From Piscirickettsiaceae bacterium (GTDB taxonomy: Bacteria > Pseudomonadota > Gammaproteobacteria > Methylococcales > Cycloclasticaceae): a DNA stretch of 12,758 bases. This document shows, piece by piece, positions 1-7,607 of this stretch; positions within the stretch are counted from its first letter, which is position 1, and the number at the start of each line of letters is the position of its first letter. The notes under the pieces are model-generated. The model searched no databases. It was not told the origin of the DNA and saw only the letters and a program-made list of their open reading frames with translations. Made by a program: the position numbers and the translations under genes. The DNA lies in assembly GCA_002401365.1 (NCBI GenBank), contig NVSW01000068.1, forward strand, positions 1-12,758, read 5' to 3'.

Positions 1-669
1 ACCAATGTACCTGCGACTTTAACAGGTGTAACTACGATTGTTGCAGGTAATACCCATGCCTTAGCTCTTAAATCAGACGGCACAGTGGTCGGCTGGGGTG
101 ATGACTTGTTTGGTAAAACCACAGGTGGCGCAGCGCAAACAGGTATTGTCGCGATTGCCGCAGGCTCTGATCACAGTTTGGCATTGAAGTCAGACGGTAC
201 AGTGGTCGGTTGGGGTGATAATACCAGTGGTCAAATCACGATTCCAGCGCTGCCTGATGCGGCTCGTGGTGTAAACGTTGAAATGATCGATGCGAAGTAC
301 CGTGTACCAGGTCGTGCTTTAGAGTTTACTATTAAGGTAACGAATAACACGAATTCACCCATTAGGTTAGGTGAGTACACAGCTGCTAATATTCGTTGGA
401 TGAACCCTGAAGTATCTAAAGCTGAACCTGCTGATAGTCATGATCCTGTGGCCGTCAATGGTTTAAGTTATGAAGGTGGTGCAGTGATGCCAGGCGAAAC
501 GAAACTTCTTAAAGTGACATGTACTGATGCTGCTTGGGAGACATATCGGTTAGCTAAATTAATCTACGATCCAGATAGTCGTTTCGGCGGTTTAATCTTC
601 TTCTTCGACGAAGAAGGTAATCGTTCTGTAGTTGCTATTGGTGGACCATTGCTACCTGTGTTTATCTAA
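1..669 (+). CDS. RCC1-repeat protein with a PmoB/AmoB-like C-terminal domain (5' end outside window)
   Basis: The frame is open from base 1, so only the last 222 residues are visible and no start can be assigned. Residues about 13-40 and 52-78 are two RCC1-type beta-propeller repeats, each with an AGxxHxLALKSDGTVVGWGD core, 39 residues apart. From about residue 90 to the end the protein switches to a domain resembling the C-terminal cupredoxin-like domain of particulate methane/ammonia monooxygenase subunit B. Recognisable marks are YRVPGRALEF, VTNNTNSPIRLGEYTAA, a PGET turn, DAAW, LIYDPDSRFGGL, IFFFDEEGNR and a GGPLLPVFI terminus. In PmoB this domain follows two membrane helices; here RCC1 repeats sit in that place. 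In known structures this domain does not carry the copper site, whose histidines are in the N-terminal domain. The family match is from memory, not a search. Function is unknown; exported location is inferred. The gene is last in its transcription unit. Confidence 0.85.
   Translation, partial: TNVPATLTGVTTIVAGNTHALALKSDGTVVGWGDDLFGKTTGGAAQTGIVAIAAGSDHSLALKSDGTVVGWGDNTSGQITIPALPDAARGVNVEMIDAKYRVPGRALEFTIKVTNNTNSPIRLGEYTAANIRWMNPEVSKAEPADSHDPVAVNGLSYEGGAVMPGETKLLKVTCTDAAWETYRLAKLIYDPDSRFGGLIFFFDEEGNRSVVAIGGPLLPVFI
73..220 (+). repeat. Two near-identical RCC1 coding repeats, 117-bp period
   Basis: Bases 73-102 and 190-219 match at 28 of 30 positions. The two differences (81/198 and 93/210) are both silent third-codon changes. 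The flanking repeat sequence is more diverged in DNA but conserved in protein. The period of 117 bp equals 39 codons, a little short of the roughly 50-residue blade of eukaryotic RCC1. Confidence 0.8.
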
Positions 670-693
670 ACAACAAGTAGTTAGTAGTATTGG

Positions 694-721
694 AAAAGCC
701 CCGCTTAGTGGGGCTTTTTTT
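694..721 (+). terminator. Intrinsic terminator after the RCC1/PmoB-like gene
   Basis: A perfect 9-bp stem pairs 694-702 (AAAAGCCCC) with 710-718 (GGGGCTTTT) around a 7-nt loop and runs into a T tract. It begins 24 nt after the stop codon and separates this gene from the mla operon. Confidence 0.93.
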
Positions 722-785
722 ATGAAAAAACGAAAAAGAATAGGTTTAGTAGTAATCCTCTAACAGTTCTAAATGATAAATTATG

Positions 786-814
786 TTGACCTTTAAGATG
801 ATGGCAAGGACAAT
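786..814 (+). promoter_or_regulatory. Candidate sigma-70 promoter for the mla-murA-his operon
   Basis: TTGACC at 786-791 matches the -35 consensus at five of six positions. It is 17 nt from GACAAT at 809-814, a four-of-six -10 element, 38 nt before the mlaF ATG. TATACG at 814-819 is an alternative -10 with a longer spacer. This is the only promoter-like pair I see in the 131-nt gap after the terminator. Confidence 0.4.
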
Positions 815-852
815 ATACGATTGAATTTAAAAGTTACATATCCCCCCTCATA

Positions 853-1671
853 ATGGAAGAGTTAAAAGCTGAATCAACGTTAATTAAAGTACGTGACGTG
901 CATTTTTCACGTGGTTCAAAAATGATTTTTAACGGAATAGATATGGATATCCCTCGGGGCAAAGTGACGGCTATCATGGGGCCAAGTGGAACGGGTAAAA
1001 CGACCCTGTTAAAACTTATTGGTGGACAACTTAGGCCGAATAAGGGCAGTATCATCGTTGATGGTCAAGACATACATAAGATCAATCACAAGAAACTTTA
1101 TCAATTACGTAAACGTATGGGTATGTTGTTTCAAAGTGGTGCATTGTTAACAGATATCAGTGTGTTTGATAATGTGGCTTTTCCATTACGAGAGCACACT
1201 AATTTACCCGATAGCATGATTCGGAGTTTAGTGTTGATGAAGTTGCAGGCGGTAGGTTTGCGCGGTGCTCGAGATATGATGCCCGCTGAACTATCGGGTG
1301 GTATGGCGAGGCGGGTAGCCTTAGCTCGTGCAATCTCACTAGATCCGATGATGATTATGTACGATGAACCATTTACTGGCCAAGATCCGATATCAATGGG
1401 GGTGTTAGTGCAATTAATCCGTTTGCTTAACGATGCACTTGGCTTAACCAGTATAGTGGTCTCTCATGATGTGCGTGAAACGTGTGCTATTGCTGATTTT
1501 GTGTACTTGGTTTCAAATGGCAAAGTGGTTGGTAGTGGAACGCCAGATGAGTTAGCTGAATCTGATTCGGAATGGGCACAACAATTTCTACAGGGTATGC
1601 CTGATGGACCCGTGCCGTTTCATTATGCAGCGCCTTCTTATGCTGAAGATTTGATTCAGTATAATCACTAA
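853..1671 (+). CDS. mlaF: Mla phospholipid transport ABC ATPase MlaF
   Basis: This is the cytoplasmic ATPase of the MlaFEDB complex, which moves phospholipids between the inner membrane and periplasmic carriers to keep outer-membrane lipid asymmetry. In the 272 residues I see Walker A GPSGTGKTT (43-51), Q-loop Q94 in MLFQSGAL, ABC signature LSGGMARR (147-154), Walker B ending in YDE (170-172) with catalytic E172, and switch H205. The LSGGMARR signature and the DGPVPFHY stretch near the C terminus are typical of MlaF rather than of generic ABC proteins. Length matches the family (about 270). The ATG at 853 gives the usual short N terminus, but no Shine-Dalgarno sequence precedes it; the upstream bases are a run of C. 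It is first in the operon, with mlaE 18 nt downstream. Confidence 0.96.
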   Translation: MEELKAESTLIKVRDVHFSRGSKMIFNGIDMDIPRGKVTAIMGPSGTGKTTLLKLIGGQLRPNKGSIIVDGQDIHKINHKKLYQLRKRMGMLFQSGALLTDISVFDNVAFPLREHTNLPDSMIRSLVLMKLQAVGLRGARDMMPAELSGGMARRVALARAISLDPMMIMYDEPFTGQDPISMGVLVQLIRLLNDALGLTSIVVSHDVRETCAIADFVYLVSNGKVVGSGTPDELAESDSEWAQQFLQGMPDGPVPFHYAAPSYAEDLIQYNH

Positions 1672-1689
1672 TAAGGCGCGCTAATAGTT

Positions 1690-2472
1690 ATGTTAAATTA
1701 CTTTCAAAGGCTTGGGTCTACATCATTAAGTACTGCAGAACGATTAGGGCGTGCTTCGATCTTTTTTTTGAATATTTTGTTGAGTATTCCTAGTGTAATA
1801 GTTAGGCCAAGATTATTGTTTTCACAAATGTATTCTGTTGGTGTGCTTAGTTTTTCGCTTATCGTTATATCAGGCTTGTTTGTTGGGATGGTGCTTGCCT
1901 TACAAGGTTTTTATACCTTGTCCGACTTTGGTGCAGAAGGAATGCTTGGGGTTATGGTTGCAGCATCCTTGATAAGGGAGCTTGGGCCCGTGGTAGCTGG
2001 ACTTTTGTTCGCAGGTAGAGCGGGCTCTGCATTAACTGCTGAAATTGGCCTGATGAAAGCTACAGAACAGCTTTCAGGAATGGAAATGATGGCAGTTGAC
2101 CCTGTGGCTAGAATAATTACACCGCGTTTTTTAGCTGGGTTAATTTCAATGCCTATTTTAGCAACACTGTTTAGTGCGATAGGTATTATTGGTGGTTACT
2201 TTATAGGTGTTGGTTTGTTGGGTATTGATGAAGGTGGGTACTGGTCGCAAATGCAGGCTAAGATTGATTTTAATCAAGACATAATAAATGGGCTTATCAA
2301 GAGCGTTGTATTTGGTTGGGTTGTAACATGGATAGCTGTATTTGAAGGCTATGATGCAATTCCAACATCAGAAGGTGTAAGTAGAGCAACAACTAGAACC
2401 GTTGTGCACTCTGCATTCGCTATTTTGGTGTTAGATTTTATTTTAACGGCATTGATGTTTGGGGATATCTAG
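1690..2472 (+). CDS. mlaE: Mla phospholipid transport permease MlaE
   Basis: Inner-membrane permease subunit of the Mla ABC transporter, which pairs with MlaF on the cytoplasmic side and MlaD on the periplasmic side. The 260 residues show the N-terminal amphipathic or interfacial helix (about 10-40) followed by several hydrophobic segments. Family hallmarks are the central LIRELGPVVAGLLFAGRAGSALTAEIG stretch (about 94-120), followed by MKATEQLSGMEMMAVDP, and the C-terminal GYDAIPTSEGVSRATTRTVV segment. Length equals the usual 260. The ATG is taken because MLNYFQRLG aligns with the family N terminus; no strong ribosome-binding site is seen. Only 1 nt separates its stop from the mlaD ATG, which suggests translational coupling. 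Confidence 0.96.
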   Translation: MLNYFQRLGSTSLSTAERLGRASIFFLNILLSIPSVIVRPRLLFSQMYSVGVLSFSLIVISGLFVGMVLALQGFYTLSDFGAEGMLGVMVAASLIRELGPVVAGLLFAGRAGSALTAEIGLMKATEQLSGMEMMAVDPVARIITPRFLAGLISMPILATLFSAIGIIGGYFIGVGLLGIDEGGYWSQMQAKIDFNQDIINGLIKSVVFGWVVTWIAVFEGYDAIPTSEGVSRATTRTVVHSAFAILVLDFILTALMFGDI

Positions 2473-2473
2473 T

Positions 2474-2938
2474 ATGTATATATCAAGAACGACTGAAATT
2501 ATAGTAGGGATTTTTGTGGCTATTGGCTTTGTGGCGATGTTTTTTCTTTCCATGCAAGTCAGTAACCTAAGTAGTTTTAGCAATGAAAAAGGCTACAATA
2601 TTAAAGCAAACTTTGAAAATGTCGGTAGCTTAAAGGTACGGGCTCCTGTTTCCATGGCGGGTGTAAATATCGGTCGAGTAACGGCAATTGAATTTGATTC
2701 AGAGTCATTTGAAGCAGTGGTGACGATGAATATTAAATCTAAGTTTAATCAATTACCGTCTGATAGCAGTGCGAGTATTCTAACGGCTGGTCTATTGGGC
2801 GAGCAATATATTGGTCTGGAGGCTGGTGGTGAAGAGGAATCGTTAGCAGACGGAAGTCAGCTTGAGTTAACCCAATCCGCTCTTGTTTTGGAACAGATTA
2901 TTGGTCAGTTCCTATTCAGTAAAGATTCAGCTGAGTAA
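2474..2938 (+). CDS. mlaD: Mla transporter substrate-binding MCE-domain protein MlaD
   Basis: Inner-membrane-anchored MCE protein that forms a hexameric ring on the periplasmic face of MlaFE and passes phospholipids. The 154 residues have one N-terminal membrane helix (about 8-28) and then an MCE domain, shown by FENVGSLKVRAPVSMAGVNIG (about 47-67) and the TAGLLGEQYIGLE motif. The C-terminal helix VLEQIIGQFLF lines the pore in known MlaD structures. The ATG at 2474 is preferred over an in-frame TTG at 2459, which lies inside mlaE and adds only five residues. E. coli MlaD has a longer disordered tail (about 183 residues); this protein stops soon after the helix. The next gene is mlaB, not mlaC. 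Confidence 0.95.
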   Translation: MYISRTTEIIVGIFVAIGFVAMFFLSMQVSNLSSFSNEKGYNIKANFENVGSLKVRAPVSMAGVNIGRVTAIEFDSESFEAVVTMNIKSKFNQLPSDSSASILTAGLLGEQYIGLEAGGEEESLADGSQLELTQSALVLEQIIGQFLFSKDSAE

Positions 2939-2959
2939 GTTAAAGCGAGTAGCAGATAG

Positions 2960-3259
2960 ATGATTAGAGCTAACATAAAAAGAACTGATCTAGGTCACTA
3001 TGAAGTGTCTGGTGAGCTAGTTTTTGATGCAGTTGTAGCACTATTAGATAGCTCTAAACCTTTCTTTGATGGTAAGTCTGATTTATTATTTAATTTAAAA
3101 CAAGTTGATAAAACAGACAGTGCCGGTTTGGCGCTATTAGTAGAATGGACTCGTATAGCCAAGCATAAGAAACAAGAAATAAATTTTTGTGACCTTCCGA
3201 AACAACTTCTTGATATTGCAAGAGTAAGTGGTTTGGATGAGTTGCTCCCAATCGTTTAA
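2960..3259 (+). CDS. mlaB: STAS-domain protein MlaB
   Basis: Small cytoplasmic STAS protein that binds MlaF and is needed for a stable, active transporter. The 99 residues match the family size (about 97). The conserved STAS core reads VDKTDSAGLALLVEW (49-63), with D53-S54-A55-G56 at the loop where anti-sigma-antagonist relatives are phosphorylated and where MlaB has a functionally important hydroxyl residue. Sequence identity outside this loop is low, as is usual for MlaB, so the call rests on the loop plus position. It follows mlaD by 21 nt and precedes murA by 17 nt. In E. coli mlaC lies between mlaD and mlaB, and ibaG lies between mlaB and murA; both are absent here. Confidence 0.88.
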   Translation: MIRANIKRTDLGHYEVSGELVFDAVVALLDSSKPFFDGKSDLLFNLKQVDKTDSAGLALLVEWTRIAKHKKQEINFCDLPKQLLDIARVSGLDELLPIV

Positions 3260-3276
3260 GGCATTAATTACACAGC

Positions 3277-4542
3277 ATGGATAAACTAATTATTAAGGGT
3301 GGTGGACCACTAAAAGGTGAAATTCGCATTTCGGGTGCTAAAAATGCGGCATTACCAATATTGGCTGCAGCCTTATTGTCTGAACACCCTGTGGTTGTTG
3401 GTAATATACCCCATCTGCACGATATTACGACAACGATGAGCTTGCTCGGTCAAATGGGTGTGCAGTTATCAGTAGACGAAAAGATGCGCATCGAGGTCGA
3501 TACTTCAACTATCAATAACTACAATGCGCCATATGAGCTGGTTAAAACAATGCGGGCCTCTATTATTGTATTAGGGCCTTTGTTAGCACGTTTTGGTGAA
3601 GCTACAGTATCACTTCCTGGTGGTTGTGCCATCGGCTCAAGGCCGGTGAATGTGCATTTGGATAATTTAGAAGCGATGGGCGCAGAAATTCGTGTTGAAA
3701 ACGGCTATATTCATGCTACTTGCAAGCGTTTAAAGGGGGCGCATTTGGTATTGGATGTGGTTACTGTGACAGGTACTGAAAACTTGATGATGGCAGCCAC
3801 CCTAGCTGAAGGCACTACAATTATTGAGAATGCTGCTCGTGAGCCTGAAGTTTCTGATTTGGCGAAATTTTTAAACAAGTTAGGTGCAAAAATTTCTGGT
3901 ATTGGCACAGATACACTAACAATTATGGGTGTCGAAAGTTTATCTGCTGAAAACATTGTTTACAATGTTATGCCTGATAGGATTGAAGCTGGAACGTACT
4001 TGGTTGCTGCTGCGGCTACAGGCGGGCAAATTAAAGTCAAGGACGTTGATCCAACTACGCTTGATATTGTTTTATCTAAACTACGCGAATCGGGTGCTGA
4101 AATTAAAACCGGTGAGGACTGGATCTCATTAGATATGCATGGCAAAAAAGCCAATGCGGTATCGTTTAAAACAGCGCCATACCCTGCATTTCCGACGGAT
4201 ATGCAAGCTCAGTTTATGGTATTAAATACGTTGGCTGAAGGCACGTCTATCATCACGGAAACGATATTTGAAAACCGTTTTATGCACGTTCATGAACTAA
4301 AACGTTTAGGGGCAAATATAACCTTAGAAGGTAATACGGCTATTTGTGAAGGGGTAGATAAGCTACAAGGAGCTACAGTGATGGCGACTGACCTCAGAGC
4401 GTCGGCTAGTTTGGTTATTGCGGGTCTTATGTCTGAAGGCGAAACAATAGTTGAGCGTATTTATCATATTGATAGGGGTTATGAATGCATAGAAGAAAAA
4501 ATTGCCCTGTTAGGCGGTAATATCCAACGAGTGCCAAGTTAG
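3277..4542 (+). CDS. murA: UDP-N-acetylglucosamine 1-carboxyvinyltransferase MurA
   Basis: Cytoplasmic enzyme that transfers enolpyruvate from phosphoenolpyruvate to UDP-GlcNAc, the first committed step of peptidoglycan synthesis and the target of fosfomycin. The 421 residues match the family (about 419). Visible active-site residues are K22-N23 in SGAKNAALP, the catalytic cysteine C117 in GGCAIGSRPV (Cys115 in E. coli), D308 in PAFPTDMQAQ (E. coli D305), R374 in DLRASASLV (E. coli R371) and R400 near HIDRGYE (E. coli R397). Because the loop residue is cysteine rather than aspartate, fosfomycin sensitivity of the enzyme would be expected. It sits between mlaB and hisG, with 2 nt to the hisG start. 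Confidence 0.98.
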   Translation: MDKLIIKGGGPLKGEIRISGAKNAALPILAAALLSEHPVVVGNIPHLHDITTTMSLLGQMGVQLSVDEKMRIEVDTSTINNYNAPYELVKTMRASIIVLGPLLARFGEATVSLPGGCAIGSRPVNVHLDNLEAMGAEIRVENGYIHATCKRLKGAHLVLDVVTVTGTENLMMAATLAEGTTIIENAAREPEVSDLAKFLNKLGAKISGIGTDTLTIMGVESLSAENIVYNVMPDRIEAGTYLVAAAATGGQIKVKDVDPTTLDIVLSKLRESGAEIKTGEDWISLDMHGKKANAVSFKTAPYPAFPTDMQAQFMVLNTLAEGTSIITETIFENRFMHVHELKRLGANITLEGNTAICEGVDKLQGATVMATDLRASASLVIAGLMSEGETIVERIYHIDRGYECIEEKIALLGGNIQRVPS

Positions 4543-4544
4543 TT

Positions 4545-5174
4545 ATGTTGACTATTGCAATATCAAAGGGAAGAATCTTAAAAGATACTTTGCCGTTATT
4601 GGCGGCAGTTGGTATCGAACCATCTGAAGATTTATCTGTTACACGCAAATTAATCGTTCCCAGTATCTCAGGGGATGTTAATTTAGTCATTATACGAGCA
4701 ACGGATGTGCCAACATTTGTTGAGTACGGTGCTGCAGATGTTGGTATTGCTGGGAAAGATGTATTAGTTGAGCATAATAGTGATAATTTGTATGAGCCAT
4801 TAGATTTGAATATTGCGCGTTGTAAGTTGATGACAGCCGTTATCAAAGGGCGTGCTCTACCTAGCGGTAAAATTAGAGTTGCTACTAAGTACGTTTCATT
4901 GGCACAACAGTATTTTGCTAAACTAGGGCGTCAGGTTGAAATTATCAAACTATATGGTTCCATGGAACTTGCCCCTATTGTTGGCCTTGCTGATTGCATT
5001 GTTGACTTGGTTGACACGGGTAATACCTTGAAAGCAAATAACATGGAGCCGCTAGATGAAATTATGGACATTAGTTCGCGCTTGGTGATTAATAAAGCAT
5101 CAATGAAAATGAAGCATGCTGAGATAAAGGCATTAGTTAAACAGCTTGAGCTGGTTGTTGAAGCAAGGCGCTAG
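4545..5174 (+). CDS. hisG: ATP phosphoribosyltransferase, short form HisG
   Basis: Catalyses the first step of histidine synthesis, joining ATP and PRPP to give phosphoribosyl-ATP. At 209 residues it is the short form (HisG-S), which lacks the C-terminal regulatory ACT-like domain. Characteristic segments are ISKGRI near the N terminus (6-11), YGAADVGIAGKDVL (61-74) and the PRPP-binding loop DCIVDLVDTGNTLKAN (150-165). Short-form enzymes are known to need HisZ, a histidyl-tRNA-synthetase-like regulatory subunit; hisZ is not in this window and should be elsewhere. Feedback inhibition by histidine would act through HisZ. It lies 2 nt from murA and 2 nt from hisD, so it is probably translated in a coupled way. 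Confidence 0.97.
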   Translation: MLTIAISKGRILKDTLPLLAAVGIEPSEDLSVTRKLIVPSISGDVNLVIIRATDVPTFVEYGAADVGIAGKDVLVEHNSDNLYEPLDLNIARCKLMTAVIKGRALPSGKIRVATKYVSLAQQYFAKLGRQVEIIKLYGSMELAPIVGLADCIVDLVDTGNTLKANNMEPLDEIMDISSRLVINKASMKMKHAEIKALVKQLELVVEARR

Positions 5175-5176
5175 TC

Positions 5177-6472
5177 ATGAGAATGCGGTGTTTAGATGCG
5201 AGCCAGCCAAACTTTGAAGATGACCTTAAGCAGCTAATAAGTTGGGATAATAACGACGATTTATCCATTGTTGCTAGCGTTGAGAAAATAATAAAAGATG
5301 TTCGTAAGCGTGGTGATGCTGCATTATTTTCTTTTACTAAACAATTTGATCACTGGGATATTACAAGCTCGAATTGCTTTGTAACTAAAGCGGTAATGCA
5401 AAATGCCTGGGAGTCCTTGCCTAAGCAACAGGCGGATGCACTGCAATTTGCGGCAGATCGTATTCGTGATTACGCAGAGCATCAACTGCTAAAGTCCTGG
5501 AGCTTCACCGACAGTATCGGGAATACTTTGGGGCAAAAAATTACTGCGTTAGACTCTGTTGGTGTTTATGTGCCCGGCGGTAAAGCAGCTTACCCATCAT
5601 CGGTGCTGATGAACATTCTCCCAGCTAAAGTTGCTGGGGTCTCACACGTTACTATGGTGTCGCCGACGCCGAATGGTGAAGATAACCAAATGGTATTAGC
5701 TGCCGCTTGGCTTGCTGGTGCAGATAATTTGCTTAGAGTTGGTGGAGCGCAGGCCGTTGCGGCATTGGCATACGGAACAAATAGTATTCCTGCGGTGGAT
5801 AAAATTGTTGGCCCAGGGAACATCTATGTAGCAACGGCTAAAAAACTAGTATTTGGTCAGGTTGGTATAGATATGGTTGCTGGGCCGTCTGAAATTCTTA
5901 TTTTATGCGACGGAAAAACGCAATCAGACTGGATAGCGATGGATTTATTTTCTCAGGCCGAACACGATGAAAATGCCCAATCTATCCTAATTTCTCCAAA
6001 TCAACGCTTTTTAGATGATGTGCAGTGTAGTATTGATAAGCTTATTGATAACATGGAAAGGAAGTCTATTATTCTTGCTTCACTTGAAAAACGTGGTGCT
6101 TTTATTAAAGTAGCGAATATCCAGCAAGGTATTGAGGTAGCGAATAAAATTGCGCCAGAGCACTTGGAATTATCAGTTGAAGAGCCCCAATACTGGGCTG
6201 AAAAGGTTAAACATGCGGGTGCTATTTTTTTGGGAAGATATACTCCAGAGGCATTAGGGGACTATTGCGCAGGGCCTAATCATGTCTTGCCAACCTCAGG
6301 AACGGCAAGATTTTCATCGCCATTAGGTGTTTATGACTTTCAAAAGCGTACCAGTATTATTGCTTGTAGCAAAGAAGGCGCGGCACAACTTGCAATACCT
6401 GCATCTGTTTTAGCTGAGGGTGAAGCGTTAACAGCGCATGCGCGTTCAGCGGACTATCGTAAATTGGATTAA
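5177..6472 (+). CDS. hisD: Histidinol dehydrogenase HisD
   Basis: Zinc- and NAD-dependent enzyme that oxidises L-histidinol to L-histidine in two steps, the end of the pathway. At 431 residues it is close to E. coli HisD (434). Zinc ligands and catalytic residues are all visible: Q260 and H263 in FSQAEHDENAQ, the catalytic pair E328-H329 in IAPEHLEL, D362 in ALGDYCAGPNHVLPT, and H421 near the C terminus. The nucleotide-binding region includes YVPGGKAAYPS (131-141) and VGPGNIYVATAKK (211-223). The ATG at 5177 is used; an ATG two codons later (5183) is possible and would not alter the domain. It lies 2 nt after hisG and 5 nt before hisC. Confidence 0.98.
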   Translation: MRMRCLDASQPNFEDDLKQLISWDNNDDLSIVASVEKIIKDVRKRGDAALFSFTKQFDHWDITSSNCFVTKAVMQNAWESLPKQQADALQFAADRIRDYAEHQLLKSWSFTDSIGNTLGQKITALDSVGVYVPGGKAAYPSSVLMNILPAKVAGVSHVTMVSPTPNGEDNQMVLAAAWLAGADNLLRVGGAQAVAALAYGTNSIPAVDKIVGPGNIYVATAKKLVFGQVGIDMVAGPSEILILCDGKTQSDWIAMDLFSQAEHDENAQSILISPNQRFLDDVQCSIDKLIDNMERKSIILASLEKRGAFIKVANIQQGIEVANKIAPEHLELSVEEPQYWAEKVKHAGAIFLGRYTPEALGDYCAGPNHVLPTSGTARFSSPLGVYDFQKRTSIIACSKEGAAQLAIPASVLAEGEALTAHARSADYRKLD

Positions 6473-6477
6473 ATATT

Positions 6478-7569
6478 GTGAACGCCAAGAGACAACAGCT
6501 TCAACAACTTATACGACCCGATGTTCAGCGTATGGAAGCATATAAAGTAGCAAATGCTTCTGGCCTAGTTAAGTTAGATGCAATGGAAAACCCTTATCCA
6601 TGGCCAAAGCAGATGAAAACCGAATGGCTTAAATTAATGGCTGAGGCCGATATTAATCGATACCCAGACCCCTCATCTGCGCTGTTAATAAAAAAACTAA
6701 GAAAAACGTTCGATATAGGCGATGACCAAGCGGTGCTATTGGGCAATGGTTCTGATGAGTTGATTCAATTGGTTTTGATGGCCTTAAACCCTAGTTCTTG
6801 CGTCTTGGTGCCTACGCCTAGTTTTGTTATGTATCAGCAAATTTCGACGTCATTAGGGTTGCCATGTGAATGTGTTCCATTAAATGCTGATTTTAGCTTG
6901 AACATGCCGATGATGCTTGAGGCAATTAAAAAACATGACCCTGCGGTTATATTTTTAGCTTATCCGAATAACCCCACGGCTAACTTATTCGATGAAAATG
7001 ACATCATAAAAATTGTTGAGGCGTGTAATGGCCTAATAATTATTGATGAGGCGTACCAGCCTTTTGCGGGTAAGACGTTTCTGCAAAAGTTAACTAAAAA
7101 CATGCCGCAATTATTAGTGATGCGTACGGTGTCAAAACTGGGACTTGCTGGCTTAAGGCTTGGTTATCTAGTGGGGGATAAGGCGTTGCTTGAGCAGTTT
7201 GAGAAAATAAGGCTACCATATAACATCAACGTTTTAACGCAATTGACGGCAACATTTGCATTTGATCATATTAAAGAACTAGATAAGCAGGCTGAGTCTA
7301 TTTGTAAGCAGCGCGAAAGTTTATTAAGGGCATTAGGTGATGTCGAAAATATCACCGTTTTTCCCAGTCAAGCTAACTTTATTCTTTTTTCATTACTTGA
7401 TAAATCCGCAAAAAATGTGTTCAGCAAGCTAAAAAAAGCAGGTATTTTGATTAAGCTAATGGGTAATGTAGAAGGGTTGCCAACTGAATGCTTACGAGTG
7501 ACCGTTGGCACGCAAGAACAAAATAAACAGTTTTTAAATGCGTTAACCTCCATTTACAATGAGAGTTAA
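6478..7569 (+). CDS. hisC: Histidinol-phosphate aminotransferase HisC
   Basis: PLP-dependent class I/II aminotransferase that converts imidazole-acetol phosphate and glutamate to histidinol phosphate. The 363 residues match the family (about 350-370). Landmarks are the substrate-side MENPYPWP (36-43), GNGSDELI (89-96), YPNNPTANL (162-170), DEAYQPF (190-196) and the PLP lysine K220 in RTVSKLGLAGLRLGY, with R227 contacting the cofactor phosphate. The start is a GTG at 6478, 5 nt after the hisD stop; no Shine-Dalgarno sequence is obvious, so translation may depend on coupling to hisD. It is the last gene of the operon, and no classical terminator follows. Confidence 0.96.
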   Translation: MNAKRQQLQQLIRPDVQRMEAYKVANASGLVKLDAMENPYPWPKQMKTEWLKLMAEADINRYPDPSSALLIKKLRKTFDIGDDQAVLLGNGSDELIQLVLMALNPSSCVLVPTPSFVMYQQISTSLGLPCECVPLNADFSLNMPMMLEAIKKHDPAVIFLAYPNNPTANLFDENDIIKIVEACNGLIIIDEAYQPFAGKTFLQKLTKNMPQLLVMRTVSKLGLAGLRLGYLVGDKALLEQFEKIRLPYNINVLTQLTATFAFDHIKELDKQAESICKQRESLLRALGDVENITVFPSQANFILFSLLDKSAKNVFSKLKKAGILIKLMGNVEGLPTECLRVTVGTQEQNKQFLNALTSIYNES

Positions 7570-7607
7570 TGAACTCGTTCTAGTCGTCGCATTTACAATA
7601 CTGCTAT

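Noticed and set aside
2459..2473. Five-residue N-terminal extension of mlaD from a TTG start
   Set aside because: It overlaps the end of mlaE and adds nothing conserved; the ATG at 2474 gives the usual MlaD N terminus.
3929..4132. 67-residue + strand ORF in another frame inside murA
   Set aside because: It is fully contained in murA, where the conserved enzyme motifs on both sides show the true frame.
4427..4846. 139-residue minus-strand ORF across murA and hisG
   Set aside because: It is antisense to two well-supported genes, has no recognisable motif and no promoter or ribosome-binding site. Other minus-strand ORFs inside murA, hisD, petA and petC were rejected on the same grounds.
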